DNA of 64,000 nt from Brienomyrus brachyistius (Eukaryota; Chordata; Actinopteri; Osteoglossiformes; Mormyridae), in contig NC_064534.1 of NCBI RefSeq assembly GCF_023856365.1, positions 11,118,536 to 11,182,535 on the forward strand, given 5' to 3'. The notes beneath the pieces are model-generated. The model did no database searches. It was not told the DNA's origin and was given only the letters and a program-made list of their open reading frames with translations. This document shows, in pieces, positions 24,519 through 36,329 of this stretch. Numbering within the stretch: the first letter of the stretch is position 1; each line of letters begins with the position of its first letter. The position numbers and the translations under genes were made by a program.

Positions 24519-26248
24519 TTAGCTTCCAGTCATGTTCTAATTGCTGATTGTTTACATCCATATCACACCAAGGACACGTTTAATACCAAGCAGACATCCT
24601 CCCATGTGATCTGAGTAGGAGAACAAACTTGTGCACGTCACGGGCCTGGATGGAAGCCCTTAACCTGCAGCACGTGGGTGAAGTTAACAGGAACCTCTGA
24701 GTGTCTCTCTTGTTTATTAGCCCTGTAGCGGCACACAGGCCGTCCGTCCTGAGCCAAGCCGTAACCGCAGCCTCGGTGCCAAGCAGCCATCAGAGGAGGA
24801 GAGCATCTGCGATTGCTACAAATACCACAAAGGGAGCTGCTGCTCTGCTTGAGCGACTTAAATGTTAGCGCTTTTTAAATAGAATATCCGGCAGTAGAAA
24901 TGGGTCACACTGAGATGCGTAACTTGTTGAATTTTGATTAAAGTTATGTCAACCTTAATTAAAAATGTTAACCTCCTCAGTCGGTGACTCTTAGTAGTTT
25001 AAACATGCTTAATAAATGTAACAAAGGAGATCACTCTTGCTCATGTGACATTTCCAATGACCTCCACCCCAATCATATTTTACAATGGGTACATGGAAGC
25101 AAATCTCAAAGAATTTTTCTTTATGTTAGCCCCATGTTAAATATTTAAATTTTGCAATTATGAGTTGAAGTTTACTGATAACCCACACAAGGTAACCCTT
25201 CCAGTGCTGCAATCTAAATCTCCATTGACTTACGTTAGACAAGTCATAAGGTCATTTTTAGTTCTCATTACCCTGACGTATGAGAGGGAAGGTGTTTCTT
25301 GTCCGCACAGACTGTACAGTGCAGCTGCAGACACTGCTGCGTCTGAATAATGACACAATAGACACGGGGTTAAATCTGCTCAGGAATGCTGAACTGTACG
25401 CCCATACCGTCACATTCCAGCACATGGGACCAGGCAGTTCCCTCTTCTGTGCAGCTGGCTGCGTTCCAGTTTGTTCACCAGCACGTCGCATCACTACCAG
25501 GGCTGAGTCTCTCATTTCCCCGTGCGAGGGACCAGTTGATAGTAGGGCAGAATCTCTCATCGTGGCTCACAGTCACGCTGGTTACTATTAACACAGAAAG
25601 AGCCCTGAGAGTACCAATGATGTAGTCCTGACATAACCCTTATGGTCTTTGAGGAAACCCAGACGGGGACCAAAAACTGTAAATTATATAGCACAGATGC
25701 AGTCGGTGAGATAGTCCAGACATAATCCTTTTATAGTCGGTGAGATAACGCAAACACAGCCCATGAGATAAGCTAAATGGTGTTAGCGACATAGCCAGTA
25801 GCGTAGCAAACATTTAAACCGCGAGTTAAAGGATACGATTATCTGGGTGGGAACACTATGCCTGTGCAAACTGATGAATGAATAGAGTCTTTATACTTGG
25901 TGTATCCAGTGTTGAAGTAAGACAAACAGTGGCCTTGCTTTGTTTACTACTGCAGAAGAACAGCCCAGTTTGGCCGCCCATGTGTGGTAATGGCCACACG
26001 CAGCATCGGTTTGTACAGCTTTCCCGGAAAACGCCAGCTCCTTCTGGGAGAGACAGACTTCAATGAAGATTTATCTGCATTTGCCACCAGCAACAATTAT
26101 GTTCCACTGTATGCAGTGGAGGGTTTGGCTGTATGAAGATTTCTTTCTCTGGCCGATGATCTGACCGTGTCTGGATGCGTTAATGGAAACATTCTAGAAG
26201 GTTTCATGACAGGAACACGAATCCCCTTGGAATCTGCGGCAGATAGAC
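24519..26248. other. Intergenic DNA downstream of trabd2a, no gene seen
   Basis: No coding exon recognised. Overlapping frames of about 100 codons on both strands at 25258-25591 are mutual shadows without similarity. A short repeat, agtcggtgagata, occurs twice near 25700 and 25736. Confidence 0.5.
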
Positions 26249-26254
26249 TTTATT
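26249..26254 (-). promoter_or_regulatory. Possible polyadenylation signal of trabd2a
   Basis: The minus strand reads AATAAA 785 nt past the trabd2a stop. A variant ATTAAA lies closer, at 26643-26648. Either could end the transcript. Confidence 0.35.
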
Positions 26255-27038
26255 CCAAAGCTTTTTTTTTTTTTGCCAACAATATACCAAAATGTAACAT
26301 TCACATATTATTGTTCATTAGACATAAATACCTGTCCTGTTCCACAAAACTGAAAATGTAAGATATAGGGCACATTGTCCTGGTAAAGTTACAAGACTTG
26401 TTGTAACTTTCACAATAAACAATACTTCTTGATTATCTAACACTATATAGTTAAATAAATTACATTGGCATATTTTACGAAAATAAAAGGTGTCTGAACA
26501 CACGGGGGCAGCGGAAAGTTTTCCAGAATTTGGATCGTCTCCAGTTCATTTGCAGCAGCTAATTAGCCTCTTTTCTCACAGATCTGCTTGTTTAATGTGA
26601 CTTCAGTGCTTCTGGGTGACTGTAGCCTGGACCCAACTGGATTTTAATACCATTCCATGTAAAGTCTTCTAATTACATCTATAGCACATTCATAAGTATT
26701 GGTATATATGTGTACATGGAGCTCATACTGCTGTGGAGTGTTAACCACATTCCTCAGGGGGTTAAAGGTTAAAGAGATGTTGAGTTTGTTTCCATGCATT
26801 CTAGGCTGATTAGTGTCACACCCCCATGACACCGTATCACATGCACATAGATGTAATCCGATGCGTGAACTAGGGACAGAGAGAGCTAAGAGTGCAAAGT
26901 CAATGACGGATGAGGTTATTGGGCACTGTATATCCAACAGGTCTTTCTACAAAACAAAGACCAACCATTGGTTAAAATCAGTCTGATTGACAGGATGATG
27001 ATCCCACCCATCGTTGGGACCCCGTTTCACTGTGTGTA
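26255..27038 (-). other. trabd2a: Probable 3' UTR of trabd2a
   Basis: Sequence between the TAG stop and the first AATAAA on the coding strand. No further coding similarity to TIKI proteins is expected, because the C-terminal hydrophobic tail is complete. Confidence 0.45.
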
Positions 27039-27234
27039 CTAACACAGTGCCAGCATTATTATTTGAGTGCTTATTGTCAATGACAAAGAGACAGCAGACA
27101 GGGAGAGGATGGGGGTGGAGTTCACTAGCATACGATCTTGACTGCCTCTTCTGTAACCATGGAGATGAGGCTGGACCGTGATGTAGCCATTTATAACATG
27201 GACCAGTGGAGGCGTAGGCGGGTCTTCTGTAGAC
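27039..27234 (-). CDS. trabd2a: trabd2a exon 7: C-terminal tail and stop
   Basis: Acceptor ttgttccag precedes 27234. The first base completes the codon split at the exon 6 donor (AG|G, Arg435). There follow 64 codons and TAG at 27041-27039. The product includes VHVINGYITVQPHLHGYRRG, then a run rich in Leu, Ile, Val and Ser that continues to the end, LALC. TIKI proteins are anchored at the C-terminus, and this run (about 471-499) fits a membrane anchor with almost no cytoplasmic part, or a GPI signal. Similarity to human TRABD2A is weak over this tail but keeps position and character. Confidence 0.85.
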
Positions 27235-27334
27235 CTGGAACAAGAAGGGAATACTTTATTAGATAGATATCACTTAGTAGCTTTGGCTATGACAATCCAC
27301 ACTAAAAGGAAAAAAGTTCAGGTAGCATAGTGGG

Positions 27335-27425
27335 CTGAAAGTAAAACAGTCTGAAAGTATAACAGTCTGAAAGTAATACAGTCTGAAAGTATAACAGTCT
27401 GGAAATATAACAGTCTGACAGTATA
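27335..27425 (+). repeat. Tandem repeat, 16-bp unit, in intron 6
   Basis: About six copies of aacagtctgaaagtat with few changes, ending about 100 bp before the exon 7 acceptor in transcript terms. Too short to have a coding meaning. Confidence 0.85.
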
Positions 27426-27930
27426 GCTAAATAGGAGCATCCAGACTCAAGCACTGCCAAGGGGTCCATACCGTTTACCAATGATAAAAGATACTAAAGC
27501 ATCATTTTGTCAGCAAGATCAATGAATATAAAATATTTTAAACAGATTTTTTTTGTTGATTAATACAATTCAAATATGTTTTTTTTCTGTGTCCTGTCTG
27601 GCACTCTTGCATATGTCCTTTTCCAGATTCTTCTCTGCAGGAAACAGATTAAGGAAGACACTATCCAACAAGAACAATACTGCTGCAGCAAAATACCAGT
27701 CATCCAGGGCTAAGACCCAAACAAAACAGTGTGTTTTAGAGGTTGTCTTGTAATAAATCCCCTCAAAAGGAACACCCACAGGGGCAATGGAGACAGAAGA
27801 GCTGTTGAGCAGGACACGTTATCAGACAGGAAGGAGGCTGTACTATAATTTAGAGGAGGATGTGGCGCTTGCTGAACGTTAAGCAGCCAGGCCCAGAGGT
27901 GAGAGCGAAAGACAACCTGCCAAGCCTCAC

Positions 27931-28152
27931 CTGTCCCCCAGACGGACCCACAGATCGCTGAATTGCCGCCTGCTTGCTTTCCTTGGCTTGCCGCGCAGCT
28001 TCTTTCTGGGTGGATGGTGGCCCTTCTCTACCTCCAGGGGGCGCTCCTGCTGCTCGTGGAGGACCAGCTCCGGGATAAGGGGAGCTTCCAGCTCTTCGTT
28101 CATGGACAGTGGCCCATGGAAGGGGAAAGAGGGCCAGCGGGGGGGCCTGTCT
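27931..28152 (-). CDS. trabd2a: trabd2a exon 6: juxtamembrane linker with RQFSDLWVRL
   Basis: Acceptor tttttcag precedes 28152. The first A completes Arg361 (AG|A) from exon 5. Translation gives a Pro- and Glu-rich stretch, then a basic patch (RKKLRGKPRKASRR) and RQFSDLWVRLGD, a short motif conserved near the C-terminus of TIKI proteins. The donor is ACAG|GTGAGG at 27931. Immediately after the donor, continuing the frame into the intron gives TGA, so unspliced RNA ends as ...LGDR-stop. The basic patch could be a processing site, which is an inference. The frame differs from the longest open frame on this strand here, and the family motif settles the choice. Confidence 0.9.
28031..28044 (+). 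promoter_or_regulatory. CTCF-like motif inside trabd2a exon 6
   Basis: CCTCCAGGGGGCGC matches the 14-base vertebrate CTCF core CCASYAGRKGGCRS at 13 positions. It lies in coding sequence, so the match may be incidental. Forward orientation on the plus strand. Confidence 0.3.
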
Positions 28153-30376
28153 CTGAAAAATTCGGGGGAAAATACATGCTTGCAAAAATATTCTGAATGA
28201 TGCCTGAATGTTTTCTAACATTTTCCCAACGTTTTTATGGATTTAGGCACAAATATCATTGTGGACAACAGACTTGCAATCTGGTGATTTAGGGGTCAAG
28301 TATCAAAAAGGGTGGTTTAGTTATACCCTTAAGAATTACACATCTGCTACACAGCCAAACTCATTTAAAGACATACTAAAGCGACCTTTTCTGCGTGGTG
28401 CTAAAGATCAGGACGTGGGATAGAAAACATTCATGCCTCGAGACCGCGGGTCTCCTTGGAAAAAGATGAATATGACATATGCGTTCCATGTGCCGTCTTC
28501 ACACTGTCCTCTCTGTTATGTAAGAGAGGCGCCATTACAGTGGGGAAGCCCCCAAATACAGGGAAGTCCCAGTTCTTTCCATCTGACCCAGTGGGACCTC
28601 GATTTCAAGCCACAGCCTTGGGTAATTCGCACACTGCCAGCTGTGCCACTGGTGCATTCATACTCTATTTCAGAGCAACTGGAATCAAAAATGATACTGA
28701 GTTTAAACACTTAAGCAACCAGCATGTTTACAAAAGAACATTCCACACACTTAACATCCGTATTAATTTAGATTCCAAATAATGTCGATGTAGATTCCAT
28801 CAGAATATTAGCTTTTTTCTTATATAAGCTTCTTCCGTAGGCCAACCACGTAGGCAGAACATTTGCTTGTGAAAATAATGATTACAACCATTTTTTGATT
28901 TTTAAGCAATTTAAATTTTAAGGGGACTGGAATATAATAACACCTATCGCACTAGAGGGCGCTCTCAGACCAGGAAACTGTACTGATTCACACAGCTTGT
29001 AGCATGAAGGGAGGCAGGACATCATATAATCTGCCTTTTTGTAGAATCAGCAAGTGGCCCAAGGATTACAAGACTGTATCTGTGAGCATTAAGCAACTGT
29101 GTCAGAGTCAATCAGGGGCTTGGTAGTTGTGTGTTTCATGGGCAAGTATAATGAAGCATAAAATATGTGCGTTGCTGTTGAGGAAAAGTTTCTGGTAAGC
29201 AAAGAAAATAAGTAGTAATGTCTGATGTATGGGCACCCGTGGTGGTCACAAAACCAACCTCCTCGAATCAACAACTCAACTCCTGCATTGCATTTTTTTG
29301 CCAAGTTTATTTTTGTTTTTTTGTTTTTTTTTATCATCTCCAGAATCTCCAGCAAATGGGCCCATTACTTAGAGAGAATTATGAGCCATTTGCTCCAATA
29401 AAGGTTCAGTTGCCTTTCTTGCATCCCTGAGCCGAGATCAGAGATAGACGTTGGCAGCGAGGTTCACATAATGAGCCGTAGACGTTTTCCATTTGGAGAA
29501 GGCAAGCTTCGGCAGAGCTGAATAGAGGCCGAATTTTCACAACAAACTGAGCAGGGCTCTGCATCTGGTTTTGGTCTGGAGAGTTTGGGGTGGGGGGAGA
29601 GGGGGGGGGGCGCTGCATTTGTGCAAGGAAAGACTCCATGTGAAAACCAGTCCGAGAAGCAAAAGACAGACATAAACAAACAGGCCTGCCTGTAACTGTA
29701 AGCCGTCGCCGCGGTGAAAAACAGGCCCAGGTACAAGGACCGAATCTTAACATTAAACAAACACAGCTTCGGTGAGCTTGTCTCACATCCCTTCAGCTGT
29801 GAGATTGATGTGAGCGCCAGACGCAGCTTAAAATGATTCACTGCCGTCTTACTTCAAGGAAGCCCAATGTATACTTTAAATGACCTTCCAGGTTTACAGG
29901 TCACCAGGGCTTGTAGATTGTTTTGGCCGAGGTTAACAGGTTAGGCCACGGCCAGGCACTTTGAACCAAAAGCAGGAAGCACCATAAAATACACGATCAA
30001 CCTTTGTGTTTTTTGTGATTTATGTCGCTCTGCAGATGTATTTTTCCAGAATGCAAGTATTTTAGTATTTTACATTTATTCAGGTATATGGATGGACTGA
30101 AGCGATTAATTACATTTTTAGGATATGATGCAATTTCCCCTCCCGTAACTTGGACTTTAATTCTTTTCAGACAAAATACCCGTTTACTGACCACCATGCT
30201 CCCTTCTGCTATGGTTGTGAAACCTCGTACACCAATGGAGGTGCAGTACAGCAGGACTTCCTAGATGCTTGCATGGTTATTCAGCAGAATCGGGTAGACA
30301 TTACCAGTCAATATGTGGGTGACTCCAACTCAGTGAGGGTGTTAGTACCTGCTGGTAAGCAAGTGTGACTGATTAC
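28153..30376 (-). other. trabd2a: trabd2a intron 5
   Basis: This 2.2 kb intron runs from the GTAATC donor after exon 5 to the AG before exon 6. It holds a CTCF-like motif and a short G run near 29600. Open frames around 29406-29841 are unsupported. Confidence 0.7.
28949..28962 (+). promoter_or_regulatory. CTCF-like motif in trabd2a intron 5
   Basis: GCACTAGAGGGCGC matches the CTCF core at 13 of 14 positions, with a complete CACTAGAGGGCGC block. Forward orientation. It is about 900 bp from the exon 6 match. Confidence 0.4.
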
Positions 30377-30467
30377 CTGTAAATCGGCTCCCCTGCAGGT
30401 GTGTGTTCCACTTCGTAGCCTTGACTGCGTAGCACATCGATCACTGTATTATTGCCCAGAAAGTGAC
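30377..30467 (-). CDS. trabd2a: trabd2a exon 5: HFLGNNT segment after the second GX2H
   Basis: Too short for routine ORF finding but clear by homology. The acceptor is ttgcag, and GT at the exon start completes Gly331. Codons then read [20 protein letters not shown] and HTPAGEPIY, ending with AG, which joins A of exon 6 to give Arg361. The donor is TTACAG|GTAATC. His332 completes the second GX2H motif (GAGH), which family knowledge ties to metal-dependent activity. Splitting the motif across exons 4 and 5 at Gly331 confirms both exon borders. Confidence 0.95.
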
Positions 30468-33387
30468 CTGCAAATTAAATATGAGTCAGTTGTTGCCAAC
30501 ACAGGCGTTTAGAAATTTTTTTATTTTTTTTTAATGCCTTTAAGGTGTTTTATTGAGGCTGAATGCTGAGTGCGCTTTGGTGCTTTGAAGGTCCAAGTGG
30601 GATCGTGCCAGTCTTCATAAACAGCCAAAAGGAAAGGTTTTGGGGGAGAAGGTGTGCCGTGTGAAGCCAATACAGGATCTGCAAGTTGTGCATGTTATTC
30701 ATAGATGGGATGTGGTTTTTGGGCAGTGTTTTTAGAAACATAGTTGTCTGATCTCTGTTGTAAACTGAGATGATAAAAAAACTAAAAACATCAAACCTGT
30801 AAGATGTATGAACTTCATGTGACCGTTTTGGGATTTTGGAGAATAGTAGCAAATTCGCTGTGAGTGAATGAGGCTGGCGGATGATTCTCGGAGCGAGACG
30901 TTCAAGTTGAAGTTAACATCGGTCGGCCTTCCGCAAAAATAAACGGGTCACGTCAATGTGCAAGATGCGTTCGGCTGTGCCGTACGATCCGACCACATCC
31001 CTGGCTTTTATGTGGATCCAGATGTCAAACCTCTGGAGGCCAGCACATTAGCCGGTCTACTGGCTGATGGCGGCCAGGCTGTGCACCAGAACCAGGACAG
31101 TTAGCTTTTAACAGGGCAACAACCAGGAGCAAAAATGCACTTAAAGCCTGAGAAAATGATGGTGGATTTCAAAAAGAAGCCGGCAACTCCTGGGACTGGG
31201 GTGGACTAGCTGTAAACAGAGACCGCTCAAGACAGAAGATACATCACTGACTAGAATTCATCATAAGTCATATTTTATCTCGTTTTTCATACCCTCCATT
31301 TGATGTATGACTACAATCCTGGAATGAGTGGGGATCTGGAGAGAAGCTAGATAACGGGTGGAAAACTGTTCAGTCGGTATAAAAACGTAAAAATGATCAG
31401 TTCATGTTTCGATAGGAGAGCCTTCCCCAAGTGGAAAAATACGCAGCTGTAAATACCCTACAGGTTAATTGGGAAGCCAAGACGTCACAGTAGATGAAGG
31501 CTGCAGCTGCAGCACTGTTGTAAATGGAATGAAATCACAATGCCAGACAGCACAGGAATGCTGGTCTCTGAAATGCACCGTTGAAGAGTATCAGTGTCCC
31601 AATCAAAGCCCACACAGATTACCTTAAGCCCCACAACGCTTTTCTGAGCGTGCATCTGCTTTCCTAGGGCTCACTGATAACCGAGAAAAGCCTCCAGCGT
31701 TTATGACGCTCCAAATGTAAAGATAAGGCCTTGTTCTGGCAATGAAGTCTTTGTTGAGCATTTCCTGGATTTTCACTGATTGTTTAAGAATGACAGCAGA
31801 CAGATGGCCAACTCAGTCTCTCCGAATCTGAGGGTAAATCAGTAAGTAACTTGGGTCAGCCCAAGAGCAGCCAGGTGCCAGTCTGCAAAGATTACGGCGG
31901 CTTGTTTCATTAACCGAGGATAATGATCAATTGCGGCTTTGACTCTGGCAGGTTCTCTCTGCTAAAGGCCCTTTCGTTGACATTTTCTCTCTCCTCGGTG
32001 CAGAAAATGGGTAATCATGGTCCTCAAGTATCTCCAGTTTTATTTCATACATTGTTACATTTTCAGGTCCTGCGTTGCTCGTAATCTATCACTGAAACAC
32101 CATGACCCGGTGTCACTGTCTTTCATTTCAGCAATATTGGGTTCCTTTTAAAGCACGTAATATTTATTACTTATCTGTCATACTGTTGGATTATTTCCCT
32201 TGAAAATATCAGCTGATTCCATACATAGTAATTGTAAAAGTACACCAGTATTCTATTTAGTATGAAACTGTTTATCGCCTTATCTGCTGTGTTTACGCTT
32301 TCTGGTGATTACACCTATTATAGAATCCATTATAACTGCCAGTCATTCTAGAAGCAGTATAATTAATGACTTTAAAGACCAACGAAGAAATTATAAACAG
32401 GAACAGTGGGTGGACCACCATGGATTTGTTTGCCTGCCAGCATTAAAAAGGGAGTAACATCATCCAGTAGGAGGTGTAGGAATTAAGGGCCTTTCATAGT
32501 TTATGAAATGAATTTGCTGTTGTACATTTATGCATATGGTTACCATGAAACTCCTTTAGCAGAAAGATCCAGCTGCATAAATATTTATGTTGTGTAAGGT
32601 GCTTTGGAGGAACGTATCTGCTTAACAAATGAATAAGGTAATAAGTTTGTTAATAACATTAGAGAGGGTTTGTCCTGAGCAGAAAATCTACCTCTGGCAC
32701 AGGCTGTGTGCTTCATACTCTGCCAACCAAAGCAAGGAGAAACAGCGAAACTTGAAGAGCGACCAACATGTTGCTTGTGCAAGAGAGTTTTATGAGTGTG
32801 AGGCATGCAAGCTCACATCAGACCCTTAAAAACAGTGTTGCTGAAGGAAAACCGAGGCCTGTGATCTTTTGCACTGCAATAAATTTTATCGCTGTGGGAA
32901 TTTATTTCATACAGTGCTTCAAAAATATAAAGCAGAGCATATGAGGACATTAATATGATGCATAAACAAAACATATAAATAAAAAAAAAAACAAATAAAT
33001 AAAGGAAGCTGTCTTCATAGGACGGGGGCTGGCTGTGGGATGCAAACAGGAACTGAAACGTGAGCCTGGGGACCAGTTTGCCTCATGCTGTGACTTATGA
33101 CTCAGACTCCAGGAATACCTGCTCTACCTGAAGTACCGCTGCATCTCTAGAGCAGGTCCTGGATGGCATAATTAAGCCGGGTTAGCCCCAAAGCCACTGT
33201 CTGGAAGCTCGGGGTCACACAAGGCACCGTCACCCCCATCCAGCCCAATCCAGAAATTGCAACATACAATCTGCAATTTAAGACTTTGAGCGGAAAGCTG
33301 CACTGTTATATTTATGTCAGATTTCATTTATGAGGGGATTCCAATGGAACGACTACATCTGACAACACGGAAATCCACCTACACATT

Positions 33388-33860
33388 AGGGCGGCCCGGT
33401 GGTTAGCAATGCTAGCGAAGCAATTCTCCAAGGATGGCGGTTTTAATCCCTTCCTTAATCAGTATTGTTTGGGTTTCCTCCCACAGTCCAGAGACCATAG
33501 GTGGCTCGAGACCCTATTAAGGGGGCTTCAGCCCCTCTGAAAAATAGTTTTCCTAAAACCATGTAGCGATCTGTCCTGGGTTGTCGTATTAGTTTCATTC
33601 CCCTGGCTTGGCGAACTTTATCATGGGGATCCCCCCCCCCACAAAGGCAAATTTAATCATGGGGAGGGGGGCTGACGCCCCATATTTCTTCAGGGGACTG
33701 AGCCCCCCTGAAGGTCAAATCCTAGAATCGCCCCTGCCGGACACATACAGTCTGGCAATCCGGCACCATAATATGTGCGAGTCCCTGCCCATCACAGGGC
33801 AGCATCCCATCCATGCTATACTCCAGCATCCCAGCCTTGTACTCTGTGCTACATGTGGCC
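33388..33860 (+). mobile_element. Decayed SINE-like repeat split by a CAGGGGCG-type MITE
   Basis: 33388-33498 reads gggcggcccggtggttagca ... gtttcctcccacagtccaga, the first half of the SINE-like repeat seen at 36330. 33739-33860 reads gcccatcacagggcagcatc ... agccttgtactctgtgct, its later part. Between them, about 33499-33738, lies foreign sequence with gggggcttcagcccctctga at one end and cctagaatcgcccctg at the other, the latter resembling the CAGGGGCGATTCTAGG-type ends of hAT-like MITEs. I read this as a nested insertion. The left MITE end is degenerate. Confidence 0.5.
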
Positions 33861-34189
33861 ACACCTGTGACCTATGACCCTGACCAAGATATGCAGTTAG
33901 AAGACAGGCTGATGGACTTACACATTAACCCTAACCCCACAAACATTAACCCTACTGACTGCACTCTCTCTGACCTCCCTGACTTCAGTCACACTAAACC
34001 TACTCTGCAGCTGGACTCTCCTTCATTAATAGCAGCATAAATGAAGCAGAGCCTCTTTCTGTGCTTTGCATGTCTGACTGGTAGATATACTCACACAAAT
34101 ACAAAGGTCTGTTTATTGGAGAAGGCGAATGAATCAAAATTAAATACTGAGGAGTACACGATATTTTGGTCCCCAAATGTGATCTATGC

Positions 34190-34235
34190 AAACCCACACA
34201 CACAGACACACACACACGCACACACACACACGCCT
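34190..34235. repeat. Interrupted (CA)n microsatellite
   Basis: An interrupted CA run with G substitutions, in intron 4. It is responsible for the Val/Cys-rich shadow frames on the opposite strand. Confidence 0.85.
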
Positions 34236-34982
34236 GTGGCCACAAGAGAAGAGCTCAGCTTTCTTCTGGAGAAACGTAACAGTTTCCCTTCACACATTGT
34301 CTCACTGGCAGCAGAAATCATTAGTGAGGTTTTTGGATTTATACCTGTCTGTCTAAAATTACTGCGGTCTGGACTGAAAGTGTACCTACCATATATACTG
34401 TTCCAAAAATATGTTGTTTTTTCGTTTAGATTCCTCAGTTTGAAACAGAAGACATAAGAGAAAAAGGCCAGTTCCCCAGGATAAGTACTGTGTCTCAAAA
34501 CCGCAGTGTGAGGTCGGGACACTGGGGGCCTGACAGTCAGCTGGTGTTACAGTGTCACATGGGGCAGAGTGACCACAGGTAGCATGCAAGTGACCCAGGC
34601 TACAACCGTCGACCTAAAACAAAAAAACAACTCAAAGCACACTAATAAAACTCCTGTTCAATACAGTGGTGTTGTTTTTAGCTCCCAAAATGTATGATTT
34701 CTGTACTTACTCAGGATACCTAGATTCACAGGCAAGGCATGAAACCTTTTGAATTTTTGAACAGTTTCCATAGAAACTGTTCTGATGACTCTGACATCAC
34801 CTGTGGCGTCAGTCAAGCTGAGTCCTGAAAAGTCACGCTAATCTCATAAAGAAAAAAAAACACATCTACTGATCAGATTTAGAGAGAAACAGATGGCAAA
34901 AAAATGCTGAATGAATTAAATGAATAAACGCCTGTGTGTACAAGAAGCTATTCTAGTTCAGATGGATTGAGTGATTAATACT

Positions 34983-35863
34983 GGCGTGGTAAACTGCGCA
35001 GCCAAGCCCGTTAAGGTCTCTCGGCACGGTAAACTGCGCAGCCAAGCCCCGTAAGGTCTCTCGGCACGGTAAACTGCGCAGCCAAACCCAGTATGGTCTC
35101 TCAGCACAGTAAACTGCGCAACCGAGCCCAGTAAGGTCTCGCGGCATGGTAAACTGCGCAACCGAGCCCAGTAAGGTCTCTCGGTGCGTTAAACTGCGCA
35201 GCCAAGCCCAGTAAGGTCTTTTGCCACGGTAAACTGCGCAGTCGAGCCTAGTAAGGTCTCACGGCGCGGTAAACTACGCAACCGAGCCCAGTAAGGTCTC
35301 TCGGCCTGGTAAACTACGCAACCGAGCCCAGTAAGGTCTCTCAGCCTGGTAAACTGCGCAACCGAGCCCAGTAAGGTCTCTCGGCATGGTAAACTGCGCA
35401 ACCGAGCCCAGTAAGGTCTCTCGGCATGGTAAACTACGCAGCAAAGCCCAGTAAGGTCTCTCGGCCTGGTAAACTGCGCAACCGAGCCCAGTAAGGTCTC
35501 TCGGCATGGTAAACTGTGTAGCCAAGCCCAGTACGGTCTCTCGGCGTGGTAAACTGCGCAGCCGAGCCCAGTAAGGTCTCTTGGCACAGTAAACTGTGTA
35601 GCCAAGCCCAGTACGGTCTCTCGGCGTGGTAAACTGCGCAGCCGAGCCCAGTAAGGTCTCTCGGCACGGTAAACTGCGCAGCCAAGCCCAGTACAGTCTC
35701 TCGGCGTGGTAAACTGCGCAGCCGAGCCCAGTAAGGTCTCTCGGCACGGTAAACTGCGCAGCCAAGCCCAGTACAGTCTCTCGATGTGGTAAACTGCGCA
35801 GCCAAGCCCAGTACGGTCTCTCGGCGTGGTAAACTGTGCAGCCAGGCCCAGTAAGGTCTCTCG
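34983..35863. repeat. Minisatellite: 22 copies of a 40-bp unit, no indels
   Basis: The core aaactgcgca (variants aaactacgca, aaactgtgta, aaactgtgca) starts at 34991 and recurs at exactly 40-bp steps up to 35831, 22 copies in all. The rest of the unit is gccaagcccagtaaggtctc then tcggcacggt. Variation is by substitution only. In the right third the copies alternate between two variants, giving an 80-bp higher-order unit. The minus strand has no stop in any frame, and because 40 leaves remainder 1 on division by 3, all three frames give the same 40-residue cycle. It is not a gene: it lies in intron 4 and the frames lack any conserved domain. Confidence 0.95.
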
Positions 35864-36329
35864 AAATAAGACAACACAGCATTCCGCTCAAATCCAAAAC
35901 CACAGTCATGAACACATAAGAAGAAGCTCATAATTCAACTGTCCTGTGCACCGGTGTGTGTCAATAAATGGTAAATTGGTCTACCATCTGACACATTATA
36001 CTTGCACAGCTATACCCACTTACCAGTTGCTCCGCCCTCTCTTAAAGACTGCATGACAAATGGCTCCACCCACTCCCACAGCAGGTATGATCAATGGCTC
36101 CAAGAGACACAATTGAGGAAATCAAGCTTGTGGACCACAGACTGCTCTGACTCGGCTATTCCAGTCTAGCATGGGACTGATCTGTGAGGCTCCCCTCTAA
36201 CAACTGATGGATTTTCTGCTCACTGCATTTCTGTATGACACATATAGTTTTGTCCAAATAACATTTATTTGCCAACAGTTTTTGACAGATTGAATGAGGA
36301 AAAAGAATTCAAATCTACTGTTGCCTGCC

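Noticed and set aside
27850..28221. 123-codon minus-strand frame over trabd2a exon 6
   Set aside because: The coding frame here is shifted. The RQFSDLWVRL motif and phase matching with exons 5 and 7 identify the true frame, and the longer open frame is a shadow.
34983..35863. CRISPR-like regularly spaced repeats
   Set aside because: There are no unique spacers. The whole 40-bp unit repeats, the genome is vertebrate, and no cas genes are present. It is a minisatellite. The 36-bp array at 49144 was rejected for the same reason.
35189..35931. Long minus-strand open frames (138, 165 and 213 codons) in three frames
   Set aside because: They are made by the stop-free 40-bp minisatellite. All three frames encode the same cyclic peptide, and the array lies in an intron.
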